Translations under genes and position numbers: made by a program
Shown: piece after piece, positions 17,594 to 25,908 of the stretch
How the letters are laid out: each line of letters begins with the position of its first letter
How positions within the stretch are numbered: position 1 is the stretch's first letter
Assembly (NCBI GenBank): GCA_963974055.1
Contig: CAXBCP010000037.1
Coordinates: 1 to 43,296, forward strand
Direction: 5' to 3'
DNA from: CAXBCP01 sp963974055
Lineage (GTDB): Bacteria > Pseudomonadota > Alphaproteobacteria > MPNO01 > UBA830
DNA length: 43,296 nucleotides
The notes under the pieces: model-generated
Databases searched by the model: none
The model's input: only the letters and a program-made list of their open reading frames with translations
What the model was told of the DNA's origin: nothing

Positions 17594-20500
17594 CCGAAAC
17601 GCCTGTCTCGGATCCGGAAATGCCGGCGCCCGGCGAGATCTTCAAATATGCGAACCAGACGATCGCGGCGACGCCGACGGCCTCGGTGTGGGTGTCCGCC
17701 TCCGCCGGGTCGGGCAAGACCAAGGTGCTGGCCGACCGCGTCCTGCGGCTGCTGCTGTCGGGCACCGATGCCGGAAAAATACTGTGCCTTACCTTCACCC
17801 GCGCCGCCGCGGCGGAAATGCAGAACCGCATTCGCCGCCTGCTCGGCGAATGGGCGGTGATGGATGACGACAGGCTGACCTCCGCCATCGTCGCCCTGAC
17901 CGGCGTCCCGCCGGACAATGCCGTGCGCGCCCTGGCGCGGCGTTTGTTCGCCCAGGTGCTGGACACCCCCGGCGGGCTGAAGATCCAGACCATTCATGCG
18001 TTCTGCGAATCCCTGCTCGGGCGTTTCCCGATCGAAGCCGGCCTTGCGCCGCATTTCGAAGTGATGGACGACCGCACCGCCGCCGAAGTCCTCGAAGCCG
18101 CGCGCGACGATATCCTGACCCGCGCGCGGGAAGGCGCCGATGACGGCCTCGCCGACGCGCTTCGCGTCGTGACCGGCTGGGTTCACGAGGACGAATTCGC
18201 CAAGCTGATGATGGAAATCGCGTCGAGCCGCGGCCGTCTGCGCCGCCTGGTCAGTGCCCATGGCGGGGCCGGCAACGCCATCGCCGCGACCCGCGCGGAG
18301 CTCGACGTTGCGGCCGCGGATACGGTCGAGGCGCTTGTCGCGGCCGCCTGCGACGATGCGGTGGTGGACCTGATCGGTCTGCGTCTTGCCGCGGACGCGC
18401 TGTCGGCGGGCGGCAAGCAGGACAAGGACAAGGCGGCGCGGATGGCGCCCTGGCTCGCCGCCGAGCGCGATTCGCGGGCGCATGCGTTCGACGATTACGC
18501 GCTTGCCTACCTGACCGGTACGGGAACGATCCGGGCAGCACTCGCGAGCAAGGGGGCGGTTGCCGCCATGCCGGAAATTTCCGATGTGATGGAAACCGAA
18601 GCGGCACGCGTCCTCGCGGTGTATGAGAAACGCAAGGCCATCCTGACCGCCGAGGCGACCGAGGCGATCCTGCTGATCGCGACCGCACTGATCGAACGCT
18701 ACGAAGATCACAAGCGCGGCAATGCGCTGCTCGATTACGACGACCTGATCCTGCGGGCACGGGAACTGGTCGAACGCGCCGCCCCATGGGTGCTCTACAA
18801 GCTCGACGGCGGCATCGACCATGTGCTGATCGACGAGGCCCAGGACAGCAATGCCGACCAGTGGGCCGTGGTGCGCGCCATCGCCGACGAATTCCACGCC
18901 GGCGCCGGCGCCCGCGACGCGGTGCGGACGGTGTTTGCCGTCGGCGACGAAAAGCAGTCGATCTTCAGTTTCCAGGGCGCTGCCCCGGACGAATTCGCGG
19001 CCATGAGCGACCATTTCGAACAACGGACCGTCGCCGCCGGCCAGGCCTGGCACCGGGTGCCGCTGGATGTGTCGTTCCGGTCCGCCTCGGCGGTGCTTCA
19101 GGCGGTCGATGCGGTTTTCACCGACGACGAGGTGCGCCACGGCGTGTCCGCCGGCACGATCAGCCATACCGCGCACCGCCGGGGACAGGCGGGCCTGGTC
19201 GAACTGTGGCCGCCGGTATTCCCCGACGACCGTCCGGAGACCGACCCGTGGGCAAGCCCGGACACGATGCGCAACGACGAGACGCCCGCAATGCGGCTGG
19301 CCCACGCCATTGCCGGGCGCATCGAAAAATGGCTGCGCGACGACGAACCCCTCGACAGCGCCGACCGGGCGATCCGCCCCGGCGATATCATGGTTCTGGT
19401 GCGCCGCCGTACCGACCTGGTCGACAACCTGATCCGCGAACTGAAAAACCGCGGCGTCGACGTCGCCGGGCTCGACCGCATGGTGCTGACCGACCAGCTT
19501 GCGGTGCGCGACCTGATCGCGCTCGGGGCCTTTGCGCTGATGCCCCATGACGATCTCAACCTGGCGGCGGTCCTCAAAGGGCCGCTGATCGGCTTCGACG
19601 AAACGCAGCTTTTCGATATCTGCCACGGCCGCGACGGCACCGTCTGGGCGGCGCTTCGCCGGCGGGCGCGGCAGGATCCCGCAAGTTCCGCGGCCTACCG
19701 GACGCTGAGCGATATCCTCGGCCGCGCCGACATGATGCCGCCCTTCGAATTCTTCGCCCATATCCTGGGACCGATGACGGGCCGGGCGCATCTGCTGTCG
19801 CGGCTGCGCGAGGAAGCGAACGATCCGATCGACGAATTCCTGTCGCTGGCGCTCGGCTACGAGCAGGCCCATCCGCCGTCGCTGCAGGGGTTCCTGCGCT
19901 GGGTGGAAGATGGCGAAGCTCAGATCAAGCGCGATCTCGACCAGGGCGTGCGCGACGAGGTCCGCATCATGACCGTCCACGGCGCCAAGGGGCTGCAGGC
20001 GCCGATCGTGTTCCTGGCCGACACCATGCAGACGCCGCGCCCCGGCACGGGCCTGCTGTGGGACGACCGCGGCGAGCACGACATCATGCTGTGGCCGCCG
20101 CGGTCCCATGTGCAGGAACGCCGGGCCAAGCGGCTGGCGGCGGTCGAAAAGGATCGCCAGGACGAGGAATACCGCCGCCTGTTATATGTCGCGATGACCC
20201 GGGCGGAGGATCGCCTGTATGTCGCCGGGTACGGCACGCGGCAAAGCCCGCCGGAAGGCGCCTGGCGCAACCTGATCGAACGCGGGCTGGACGGATTCGC
20301 CGAGACGTTCGATTTCGACTCCCATGCCGGCGGGGCCGGCGACCGCCCGGAAATCGCCTGGACCGGCGAAGGGATGCGTCTGGCAAATCCGCAGACCAGC
20401 GCCCCCGACCGCAAGCGCGCCGACGAAGACAGGGCGGCGGCCATTCCGGCATTGCCGGGCTGGGCAGATCTCCCCGCGCCGGACGAACCCGAACCGTCGC

Positions 20501-21066
20501 GTCCGCTGGCGCCGTCGCGGCCGTCTTCGCCGGAACCCGCGCCGCGTTCGCCGCTCGGCGACGACAGCGGTCTCGCCTTCCAGCGCGGCCTGCTGGTCCA
20601 TCGGCTGCTTCAGACATTGCCCGACATCGCCGCCGATGCCCGTCGCCGCGCGGCCCGCGCTTTTCTGGACCGTCCGGTGCACGGGCTGGACGACGACCGT
20701 ATCGAGGCATTGATGGCGGAAACCTTCGCTGTGCTCGATCATCCGGACTATGCCGACCTGTTCGGCCCCGGTTCGCGCGCCGAGGCGCCGGTGGCCGGCG
20801 TCATCGGCGACACGGCGATTTCAGGCCGGATCGACCGGCTCGTGGTCGGCCCGGACAGGGTCAAGGTGCTGGATTTCAAGACGAATCGACCGCCGCCGGC
20901 ACAACCGGGCGACGTTTCGCCGGTCTATTTGCGCCAGATGGCGGCCTATCGGGCGTTGCTCGAAAAGATATATGAAAATCAGAGTGTTGAGTGCGTATTG
21001 CTGTGGACCGACGGGCCGCGATTAATGCCGCTGGACGCAAAGCTGCTGGACAGCTATGCGCCTTGA
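17590..21066 (+). CDS. addA: Double-strand break repair helicase AddA
   Basis: UvrD-type helicase and nuclease subunit of AddAB, 1158 residues. Walker A is within ASAGSGKT (37-44), motif II DEAQD is at 415-419, followed by GDEKQSIFSFQGA. Later come the TVHGAKGLQAPIVFLAD and YVAMTRAEDRLY motifs of UvrD helicases. The C-terminal nuclease has GRIDRL and DFKTN (1095-1099). A Pro-rich linker around residues 960-990 joins the helicase and nuclease parts. The start at ATG 17590 overlaps the addB stop; nine extra codons of open frame upstream lie in addB. Confidence 0.95.
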   Translation: MTETPVSDPEMPAPGEIFKYANQTIAATPTASVWVSASAGSGKTKVLADRVLRLLLSGTDAGKILCLTFTRAAAAEMQNRIRRLLGEWAVMDDDRLTSAIVALTGVPPDNAVRALARRLFAQVLDTPGGLKIQTIHAFCESLLGRFPIEAGLAPHFEVMDDRTAAEVLEAARDDILTRAREGADDGLADALRVVTGWVHEDEFAKLMMEIASSRGRLRRLVSAHGGAGNAIAATRAELDVAAADTVEALVAAACDDAVVDLIGLRLAADALSAGGKQDKDKAARMAPWLAAERDSRAHAFDDYALAYLTGTGTIRAALASKGAVAAMPEISDVMETEAARVLAVYEKRKAILTAEATEAILLIATALIERYEDHKRGNALLDYDDLILRARELVERAAPWVLYKLDGGIDHVLIDEAQDSNADQWAVVRAIADEFHAGAGARDAVRTVFAVGDEKQSIFSFQGAAPDEFAAMSDHFEQRTVAAGQAWHRVPLDVSFRSASAVLQAVDAVFTDDEVRHGVSAGTISHTAHRRGQAGLVELWPPVFPDDRPETDPWASPDTMRNDETPAMRLAHAIAGRIEKWLRDDEPLDSADRAIRPGDIMVLVRRRTDLVDNLIRELKNRGVDVAGLDRMVLTDQLAVRDLIALGAFALMPHDDLNLAAVLKGPLIGFDETQLFDICHGRDGTVWAALRRRARQDPASSAAYRTLSDILGRADMMPPFEFFAHILGPMTGRAHLLSRLREEANDPIDEFLSLALGYEQAHPPSLQGFLRWVEDGEAQIKRDLDQGVRDEVRIMTVHGAKGLQAPIVFLADTMQTPRPGTGLLWDDRGEHDIMLWPPRSHVQERRAKRLAAVEKDRQDEEYRRLLYVAMTRAEDRLYVAGYGTRQSPPEGAWRNLIERGLDGFAETFDFDSHAGGAGDRPEIAWTGEGMRLANPQTSAPDRKRADEDRAAAIPALPGWADLPAPDEPEPSRPLAPSRPSSPEPAPRSPLGDDSGLAFQRGLLVHRLLQTLPDIAADARRRAARAFLDRPVHGLDDDRIEALMAETFAVLDHPDYADLFGPGSRAEAPVAGVIGDTAISGRIDRLVVGPDRVKVLDFKTNRPPPAQPGDVSPVYLRQMAAYRALLEKIYENQSVECVLLWTDGPRLMPLDAKLLDSYAP

Positions 21067-21176
21067 CCACCCCCCTATGCATCCCTAGATTCAATAACAG
21101 ATAGTAACGCCGGGTAGGGGCGCTGCGGTTTCGTCAATAGTGGCGCGGGCGCGGATTTTATATAAGGAAGCAATAA

Positions 21177-21497
21177 ATGGCGAGCAAACCAGTTTCTGAC
21201 GATTCATTCGATGCCGACGTGCTTGGGGCGGATGGCCTCGTTCTCGTTGATTTCTGGGCGGAATGGTGCGGGCCCTGCAAGCAGATCGGCCCGTCCCTGG
21301 AAGAGATTTCCGAGGAAATGGGCGATGCCATCACCATCGCCAAGGTCAATATCGACGAGAACCCGATGACGCCGTCCAAATACGGCGTGCGCGGCATTCC
21401 GACCCTGATCCTGTTCAAGGACGGCGAAGTCGCCGCGACCAAGGTCGGCGCGCTGCCCAAGGGCAAGCTGGTCGAGTGGATTCAGGAATCCGCCTGA
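21177..21497 (+). CDS. trxA: Thioredoxin
   Basis: Cytoplasmic disulfide reductase of 106 residues. The active site is WCGPC with Cys31 and Cys34, and the cis-proline is Pro74 in RGIPTLILF. The start ATG follows an AAGGAAG site. It is 110 bases after addA, a common alphaproteobacterial order, and is closed by a strong terminator. Confidence 0.97.
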   Translation: MASKPVSDDSFDADVLGADGLVLVDFWAEWCGPCKQIGPSLEEISEEMGDAITIAKVNIDENPMTPSKYGVRGIPTLILFKDGEVAATKVGALPKGKLVEWIQESA

Positions 21498-21517
21498 CGC
21501 GATCCCCGTATTTCGTG

Positions 21518-21543
21518 AAAAGCCCCGCTTTGCGGGGCTTTTT
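21518..21543 (+). terminator. Rho-independent terminator of trxA
   Basis: AAAAGCCCCGC pairs with GCGGGGCTTTT around a three-base TTT loop and ends in a five-base T-run. It is 20 bases after the trxA stop and is the clearest intrinsic terminator in the window. Confidence 0.92.
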
Positions 21544-21557
21544 GCTGCCGGTTTCCC

Positions 21558-21586
21558 TTGCACCCGCCCCGGCAACCCGTTATAAC
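21558..21586 (+). promoter_or_regulatory. Sigma70-type promoter of rpmI-rplT
   Basis: TTGCAC (21558-21563) and TATAAC (21581-21586) are 17 bases apart, just after the trxA terminator. The predicted transcript start is near 21593, about 107 bases before rpmI. Confidence 0.65.
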
Positions 21587-21601
21587 CCGCGGCCTTGAAG
21601 C

Positions 21602-21637
21602 AAGCGGTCCGGCCTGAAGGGCATGCCGGGGCCGCTT
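21602..21637 (+). promoter_or_regulatory. Leader hairpin of the rpmI-rplT mRNA
   Basis: AAGCGG pairs with CCGCTT and, across a small T/GG mismatch, CCGGC pairs with GCCGG; the loop has 11 bases. It begins about nine bases after the predicted transcript start. In E. coli and Bacillus, L20 represses this operon through leader RNA structure; a similar role here is possible, but no known L20 site is recognised. Confidence 0.4.
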
Positions 21638-21699
21638 TAGAGACGTCCGCAGTCCTGTGCCGAACGAGGTGCGGGAACGCAAACACAAAGGAGACGGAA

Positions 21700-21897
21700 A
21701 TGCCCAAGTTGAAGTCGAAAAGCGGCGCTAAAAAGCGTTTCCGCACGACGGCGTCCGGCAAGGTCCGGGCGAATTTCGCCAAGAAACGTCACAACCTCCG
21801 CAAACGCACGCAGAAGATGAAGCGTAATACGCGCGGCACGCAGATTTTGGCCGCCGCGGATGCGCGCATCGTCAAAACCTATCTGCCCTACGCGTGA
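21700..21897 (+). CDS. rpmI: 50S ribosomal protein bL35
   Basis: Small basic ribosomal protein of 65 residues, starting MPKLKSKSGAKKRF and rich in Lys and Arg throughout, as in the family. The ATG at 21700 is preceded by AAAGGAGA. The open frame extends upstream into the leader, but the conserved protein begins here. infC, often upstream in other phyla, is not adjacent. Confidence 0.96.
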   Translation: MPKLKSKSGAKKRFRTTASGKVRANFAKKRHNLRKRTQKMKRNTRGTQILAAADARIVKTYLPYA

Positions 21898-21912
21898 TCA
21901 AGGAGATTTGAC

Positions 21913-22278
21913 ATGGCACGAGTAAAACGGGGCGTTACCACCCACGCCCGTCATAAGAAAGTCCTGAAGAAGGCGAAAGGCTATCGCGGCCGGAATTCGA
22001 AAGTTTTCAAGGTTGCGGTCGAGAAGGTCGAAAAAGCCGGCCAGTACGCCTATCGCGACCGGCGCGTCAAGAAACGCAATTTCCGGGCGCTTTGGATCCA
22101 GCGGATCAATGCGGGCGCCCGCCTGCACGGCATGACCTATTCCACGTTCATGAACGGCGTCCACAAGGCCGGGATCGAACTGGACCGCAAGGTGCTTGCC
22201 GATCTCGCCGCGCAGGAGCCGGAGGCTTTTGGCAGCGTTGTTGAACAGGCCAAGGCCGCCCTCGGCAACGCCGGCTGA
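21913..22278 (+). CDS. rplT: 50S ribosomal protein bL20
   Basis: Early-assembly 23S rRNA-binding protein, 121 residues, starting MARVKRGVTTHARHKKVLK with the long basic N-terminal helix (to about residue 58) and the globular C-terminal part. It follows rpmI by 15 bases with an AAGGAG site, and is a possible autoregulator of the pair. Confidence 0.97.
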   Translation: MARVKRGVTTHARHKKVLKKAKGYRGRNSKVFKVAVEKVEKAGQYAYRDRRVKKRNFRALWIQRINAGARLHGMTYSTFMNGVHKAGIELDRKVLADLAAQEPEAFGSVVEQAKAALGNAG

Positions 22279-22303
22279 GCCGGAATTTTTGAACGGTTTC
22301 CGC

Positions 22304-22323
22304 CCCCGTGCGCAGGCACGGGG
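22304..22323 (+). terminator. GC-rich hairpin after rplT
   Basis: CCCCGTGC and GCACGGGG pair perfectly around a GCAG loop, 26 bases after the rplT stop. There is no T-run. It may mark the end of the ribosomal transcript or be part of a pheS leader together with the next hairpin. Confidence 0.45.
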
Positions 22324-22365
22324 CGGCGACCGGACAAATCTTGTAACTCAATCAGATGTTCGGGG

Positions 22366-22393
22366 CGGCCGGTGAACCACCGGCCGGGCTTTT
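22366..22393 (+). terminator. Terminator-like hairpin abutting the pheS start codon
   Basis: CGGCCGGTG and CACCGGCCG pair perfectly around a three-base loop, followed by GGC and TTTT. The T-run ends three bases before the pheS ATG, and no separate Shine-Dalgarno is visible between. It could be an attenuator for pheST, a terminator for rplT, or a block on pheS translation. Confidence 0.5.
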
Positions 22394-22396
22394 GCT

Positions 22397-23482
22397 ATGG
22401 ATAATCTCGATCAGCTACAGACCGACCTGCTGGCCCAGGTAGAGGCCGCCGACCTGGCGGCGCTGGAAGCGTTGCGCGTGTCGGCGCTCGGCAAGTCGGG
22501 CTCGGTCACCGGGATGGTCAAGGGCATCGGGCAACTGCCCCCGGAAGAGCGGCGCGACGCCGGCCAGAAGCTCAACGCGGTCAAGAACGCGGTCTCCGAC
22601 GCCATTGACGCCCGCAAGGAAATCCTCGAAGCGGCGGCGCTGGACGCCAGCCTCGCCGGCGACCGGATCGACGTGACCCTGCCGGCGCGGCCGGATGCGG
22701 CGGGCCGTATCCACCCGATCAGCCAGACCATCGACGAGATGGTCGCGATTTTCTGCGAAATGGGCTTCACCGTCGCCGAAGGCCCGCATATCGAAACCGA
22801 CTTCAACAACTTCACCGCGCTCAACATCCCGCCGGAACATCCGGCGCGCCAGGATCACGACACGTTCTACCTGCCGCCCGACGAAGACGGCAATCGCAAG
22901 GTGTTGCGCACGCATACATCGCCGGTGCAGATCCGCACGATGATCGACGGCAAACCGCCGATCCGGATCGTCGTGCCCGGCCGCACGTTCCGCGCCGACC
23001 ACGACGCCACCCATTCGCCGATGTTTCACCAGATCGAAGGCCTGGTGATCGACGAGGCGACGCATATGGGGCATCTCAAGGGCTGCCTGATCGAATTCTG
23101 CCGCGCGTTTTTCGACGTCGACGACCTGCCGGTCCGGTTCCGGCCGTCCTATTTCCCGTTCACCGAGCCGTCGGCGGAGGTCGATATCGGCTGTTCGCGC
23201 GAAGGCGGCGGGCTGACCATCGGGGCGGGCGCCGACTGGCTGGAAATTCTCGGCTGCGGCATGGTCAATCCGCATGTCCTGGAAAACTGTGGCATCGATT
23301 CCACGAAATACCAGGGCTTCGCCTTCGGCATGGGGATCGAACGCGCCGCGATGCTGAAATTCGGCATTCCCGATTTGCGCACGTTCTACGAATCCGACAT
23401 CCGCTGGCTGAACCATTACGGTTTTGCGCCGCTCGACGTGCCCAACGTCGCGGACGGTCTTGCCGGGGGGCTGGCGCGATGA
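22397..23482 (+). CDS. pheS: Phenylalanine-tRNA ligase alpha subunit
   Basis: Catalytic subunit of the (alpha-beta)2 PheRS, a class II synthetase, 361 residues. It has an N-terminal tRNA-binding coiled coil (about 1-95), motif 2 region FRADHDATHSPMFHQIEG (198-215) and motif 3 GFAFGMGIER (307-316). ATG 22397 starts a normal-length protein although no ribosome site precedes it, only a hairpin. The stop overlaps the pheT start (ATGA). Confidence 0.96.
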   Translation: MDNLDQLQTDLLAQVEAADLAALEALRVSALGKSGSVTGMVKGIGQLPPEERRDAGQKLNAVKNAVSDAIDARKEILEAAALDASLAGDRIDVTLPARPDAAGRIHPISQTIDEMVAIFCEMGFTVAEGPHIETDFNNFTALNIPPEHPARQDHDTFYLPPDEDGNRKVLRTHTSPVQIRTMIDGKPPIRIVVPGRTFRADHDATHSPMFHQIEGLVIDEATHMGHLKGCLIEFCRAFFDVDDLPVRFRPSYFPFTEPSAEVDIGCSREGGGLTIGAGADWLEILGCGMVNPHVLENCGIDSTKYQGFAFGMGIERAAMLKFGIPDLRTFYESDIRWLNHYGFAPLDVPNVADGLAGGLAR

Positions 23483-25896
23483 AATTCACGTTCGACTGGC
23501 TCAAGGAACATCTCGAGACCGACAGGCCGCTCGCCGATATCGTCGAGAAGCTGTCGATGATCGGGCTCGAGGTCGAAGGCGTCGAGGACCGCGCCGAAGC
23601 GCTGGCGTCGTTCCGCGTCGCCCATGTGGTATCGGCGGAAAAACATCCCGATGCCGACCGGCTGCAGGTCTGCCAGGTCGATTACGGCGACGGCGACCCG
23701 GTGCAGGTCGTGTGCGGCGCGCCCAATGCGCGGGCCGGCATGAAGGGCGTGTTCGCGGCGTCCGGCGCCTATATCCCGGGCATCGACGTGACTCTGAAGA
23801 AAAGCAAGATCCGCGGCCAGGAATCGAACGGCATGCTGCTGTCCGAACGCGAAATGGGCCTGTCGGACGATCACGAAGGCATCGTGGAATTGCCCGAAGA
23901 TACCGAAATCGGCGCGCCGGCCGCGGTTGTCATGGGCCTGTCCGACCCGGTGATCGAAATCGGTCTGACGCCGAACCGCCAGGATTGCGCCGGCATTCGC
24001 GGTATCGCCCGCGATCTTGCGGCCGCCGGGCTCGGCACGCTGAAGCCGCTGGACTACCCCGAAACGGATGACGGGTTCGATTCGCCGATAAAATGGCGGC
24101 GCGACCTGCCGCCGGACGCCGAAGATGCCTGCCCGCTGGTTGTCGGGCGCTATTTCCGCGGCGTGAAGAACGGCCCCAGCCCGCAATGGCTGCAGGACCG
24201 GCTGCGCGCCATCGGATTGCGGCCGATCTCGGCGCTGGTCGATATCACCAATTACGCGACGTTCGATCTCGCCCGGCCGCTGCACGTGTTCGACGCGGCG
24301 AAGGTTTCGGGCGATGTGACCATGCGCCTCGCGCAGGACGGCGAGACCGTCACCGCGCTGGACGGCAACGACTACACGCTCGATTCCGCCATGACCGTCA
24401 TCGCCGACGAGAACGGCGTCGAAGCCATCGGCGGCATCATGGGCGGCGAAGCGTCGGGCGTGACCGACGACACCACGGACGTGTTCGTCGAATCGGCGCT
24501 GTTCGATCCCATCCGCACGGCCACGTCGGGGCGCAAGCTCGGCATCATGTCCGACGCCCGCTACCGGTTCGAACGCGGCGTCGATCCGGAAAGCGCGCGT
24601 CTCGGCATTTATGTCGCGACGAAGCTGATCCTCGAGCTGTGCGGCGGCGAAGCGTCGGCCGTTACCGAGGCCGGCGCGATGCCCGACTGGGCGCGCGAGG
24701 TCGTGCTGCGGAAATCCCGGGTCGCGTCCCTGGGCGGGCTCGACGTATCGGCGGACGTACAGATGCGTATCCTGGACGATCTCGGCTTTGCGCCGGCGGA
24801 CGAGGGCGACACCCTTCGCACCACGGTGCCGCCGTGGCGTCGCGATATCGACGGCGAGGCCGATCTGGTTGAAGAAGTGCTGCGCATCCGCGGCTATGAC
24901 GATATTCCGGCGGTGCCGATGACCCGGCCGGTCACGGTTGCTGCCCCCGCCTGGTCGCTCAGCCAGCGCCGCGAATCCGCCGCCCGCCGGGCGCTGGCCG
25001 CGCGCGGCATGACCGAGGCCGTGACGTTTTCCTTCATGAAGCGCGAAACCGCGGAACTGTTCGGGTTCTCGGACGAGGCGCTGGTGGTCGACAATCCGAT
25101 ATCCGCCGATCTCGATGTCATGCGCCCGTCGATCCTGCCAAACCTGCTGGATGCGGCGCGCCGCAACGCCGATCGCGGCTATGCCGATGTCGCCCTGTTC
25201 GAGGTCGGTCCCAAATATGCCGGCGACGGCGAAGACGGCCAGGCGATCGTCGCCGCCGCCATTCGCACCGGCCGCACCGGCGACCGTCACTGGTCCGCCG
25301 CCGCGCGCCCGGTCGATGCCTGGGACGCCAAGGCCGACGCGCTGGCCGCGCTCGAAGCCGCCGGTGCGCCGGTCGGCAATCTGCAGGTCACGGCGGATGC
25401 GCCCGCCTGGTATCACCCCGGCCGGTCCGGCGTGTTCCGCCTCGGCCCGAATGCGCTGGCGTCGTTCGGCGATATCCACCCCGCCGTGCTCAAGGCGATG
25501 GATATCGACGGCCCGGCCGTCGGCTGTGTCGTCAACCTGCACCTGATCCCGGTGCCGAAGCAGAAAAAGAAATCCGGCGGCGCGGCCGCCCGGCCGCTGC
25601 TGACGCTGTCGCCGTTCCAGCCGGTACACCGCGACTTCGCCTTCGTCGTCGATGCGGGTGTCGCCGCCGCCGATATCGTGCGGTCCGCCGCCGGCGTCGA
25701 CAGGACGCTGATCACCGACGTGCAGGTCTTCGACGTCTATGAGGGCGAGCATGTCGGCGACGGCAGGAAATCCGTCGCGATCGCTGTCACCCTCCAGCCG
25801 GTCGAGGCCACCCTGACCGACGAACAGATCGATTCAGTCGCCAAAAAAATCACCGCCGAGGTGGAAAAGCGCACCGGCGGCGTGTTGAGAGGTTAA
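23479..25896 (+). CDS. pheT: Phenylalanine-tRNA ligase beta subunit
   Basis: Structural, editing and tRNA-binding subunit, 805 residues. The N-terminal EMAP-like tRNA-binding domain (about 39-150) contains AEKHPDADRLQVCQVD and VVCGAPNARAGMKG. The B3/B4 editing module follows (about 215-380, with ISALVDITNY), then the B5 domain, a catalytic-core-like domain, and a C-terminal anticodon-binding FDX-ACB domain of about 95 residues starting near PFQPVHRDFAF. Translationally coupled to pheS. Confidence 0.96.
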   Translation: MKFTFDWLKEHLETDRPLADIVEKLSMIGLEVEGVEDRAEALASFRVAHVVSAEKHPDADRLQVCQVDYGDGDPVQVVCGAPNARAGMKGVFAASGAYIPGIDVTLKKSKIRGQESNGMLLSEREMGLSDDHEGIVELPEDTEIGAPAAVVMGLSDPVIEIGLTPNRQDCAGIRGIARDLAAAGLGTLKPLDYPETDDGFDSPIKWRRDLPPDAEDACPLVVGRYFRGVKNGPSPQWLQDRLRAIGLRPISALVDITNYATFDLARPLHVFDAAKVSGDVTMRLAQDGETVTALDGNDYTLDSAMTVIADENGVEAIGGIMGGEASGVTDDTTDVFVESALFDPIRTATSGRKLGIMSDARYRFERGVDPESARLGIYVATKLILELCGGEASAVTEAGAMPDWAREVVLRKSRVASLGGLDVSADVQMRILDDLGFAPADEGDTLRTTVPPWRRDIDGEADLVEEVLRIRGYDDIPAVPMTRPVTVAAPAWSLSQRRESAARRALAARGMTEAVTFSFMKRETAELFGFSDEALVVDNPISADLDVMRPSILPNLLDAARRNADRGYADVALFEVGPKYAGDGEDGQAIVAAAIRTGRTGDRHWSAAARPVDAWDAKADALAALEAAGAPVGNLQVTADAPAWYHPGRSGVFRLGPNALASFGDIHPAVLKAMDIDGPAVGCVVNLHLIPVPKQKKKSGGAAARPLLTLSPFQPVHRDFAFVVDAGVAAADIVRSAAGVDRTLITDVQVFDVYEGEHVGDGRKSVAIAVTLQPVEATLTDEQIDSVAKKITAEVEKRTGGVLRG

Positions 25897-25908
25897 ACTC
25901 CGCCCGCC

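Noticed and set aside
22354..22436. Possible leader peptide starting Met-Phe upstream of pheS.
   Set aside because: It has a single Phe codon, no ribosome site, and runs into pheS in another frame.
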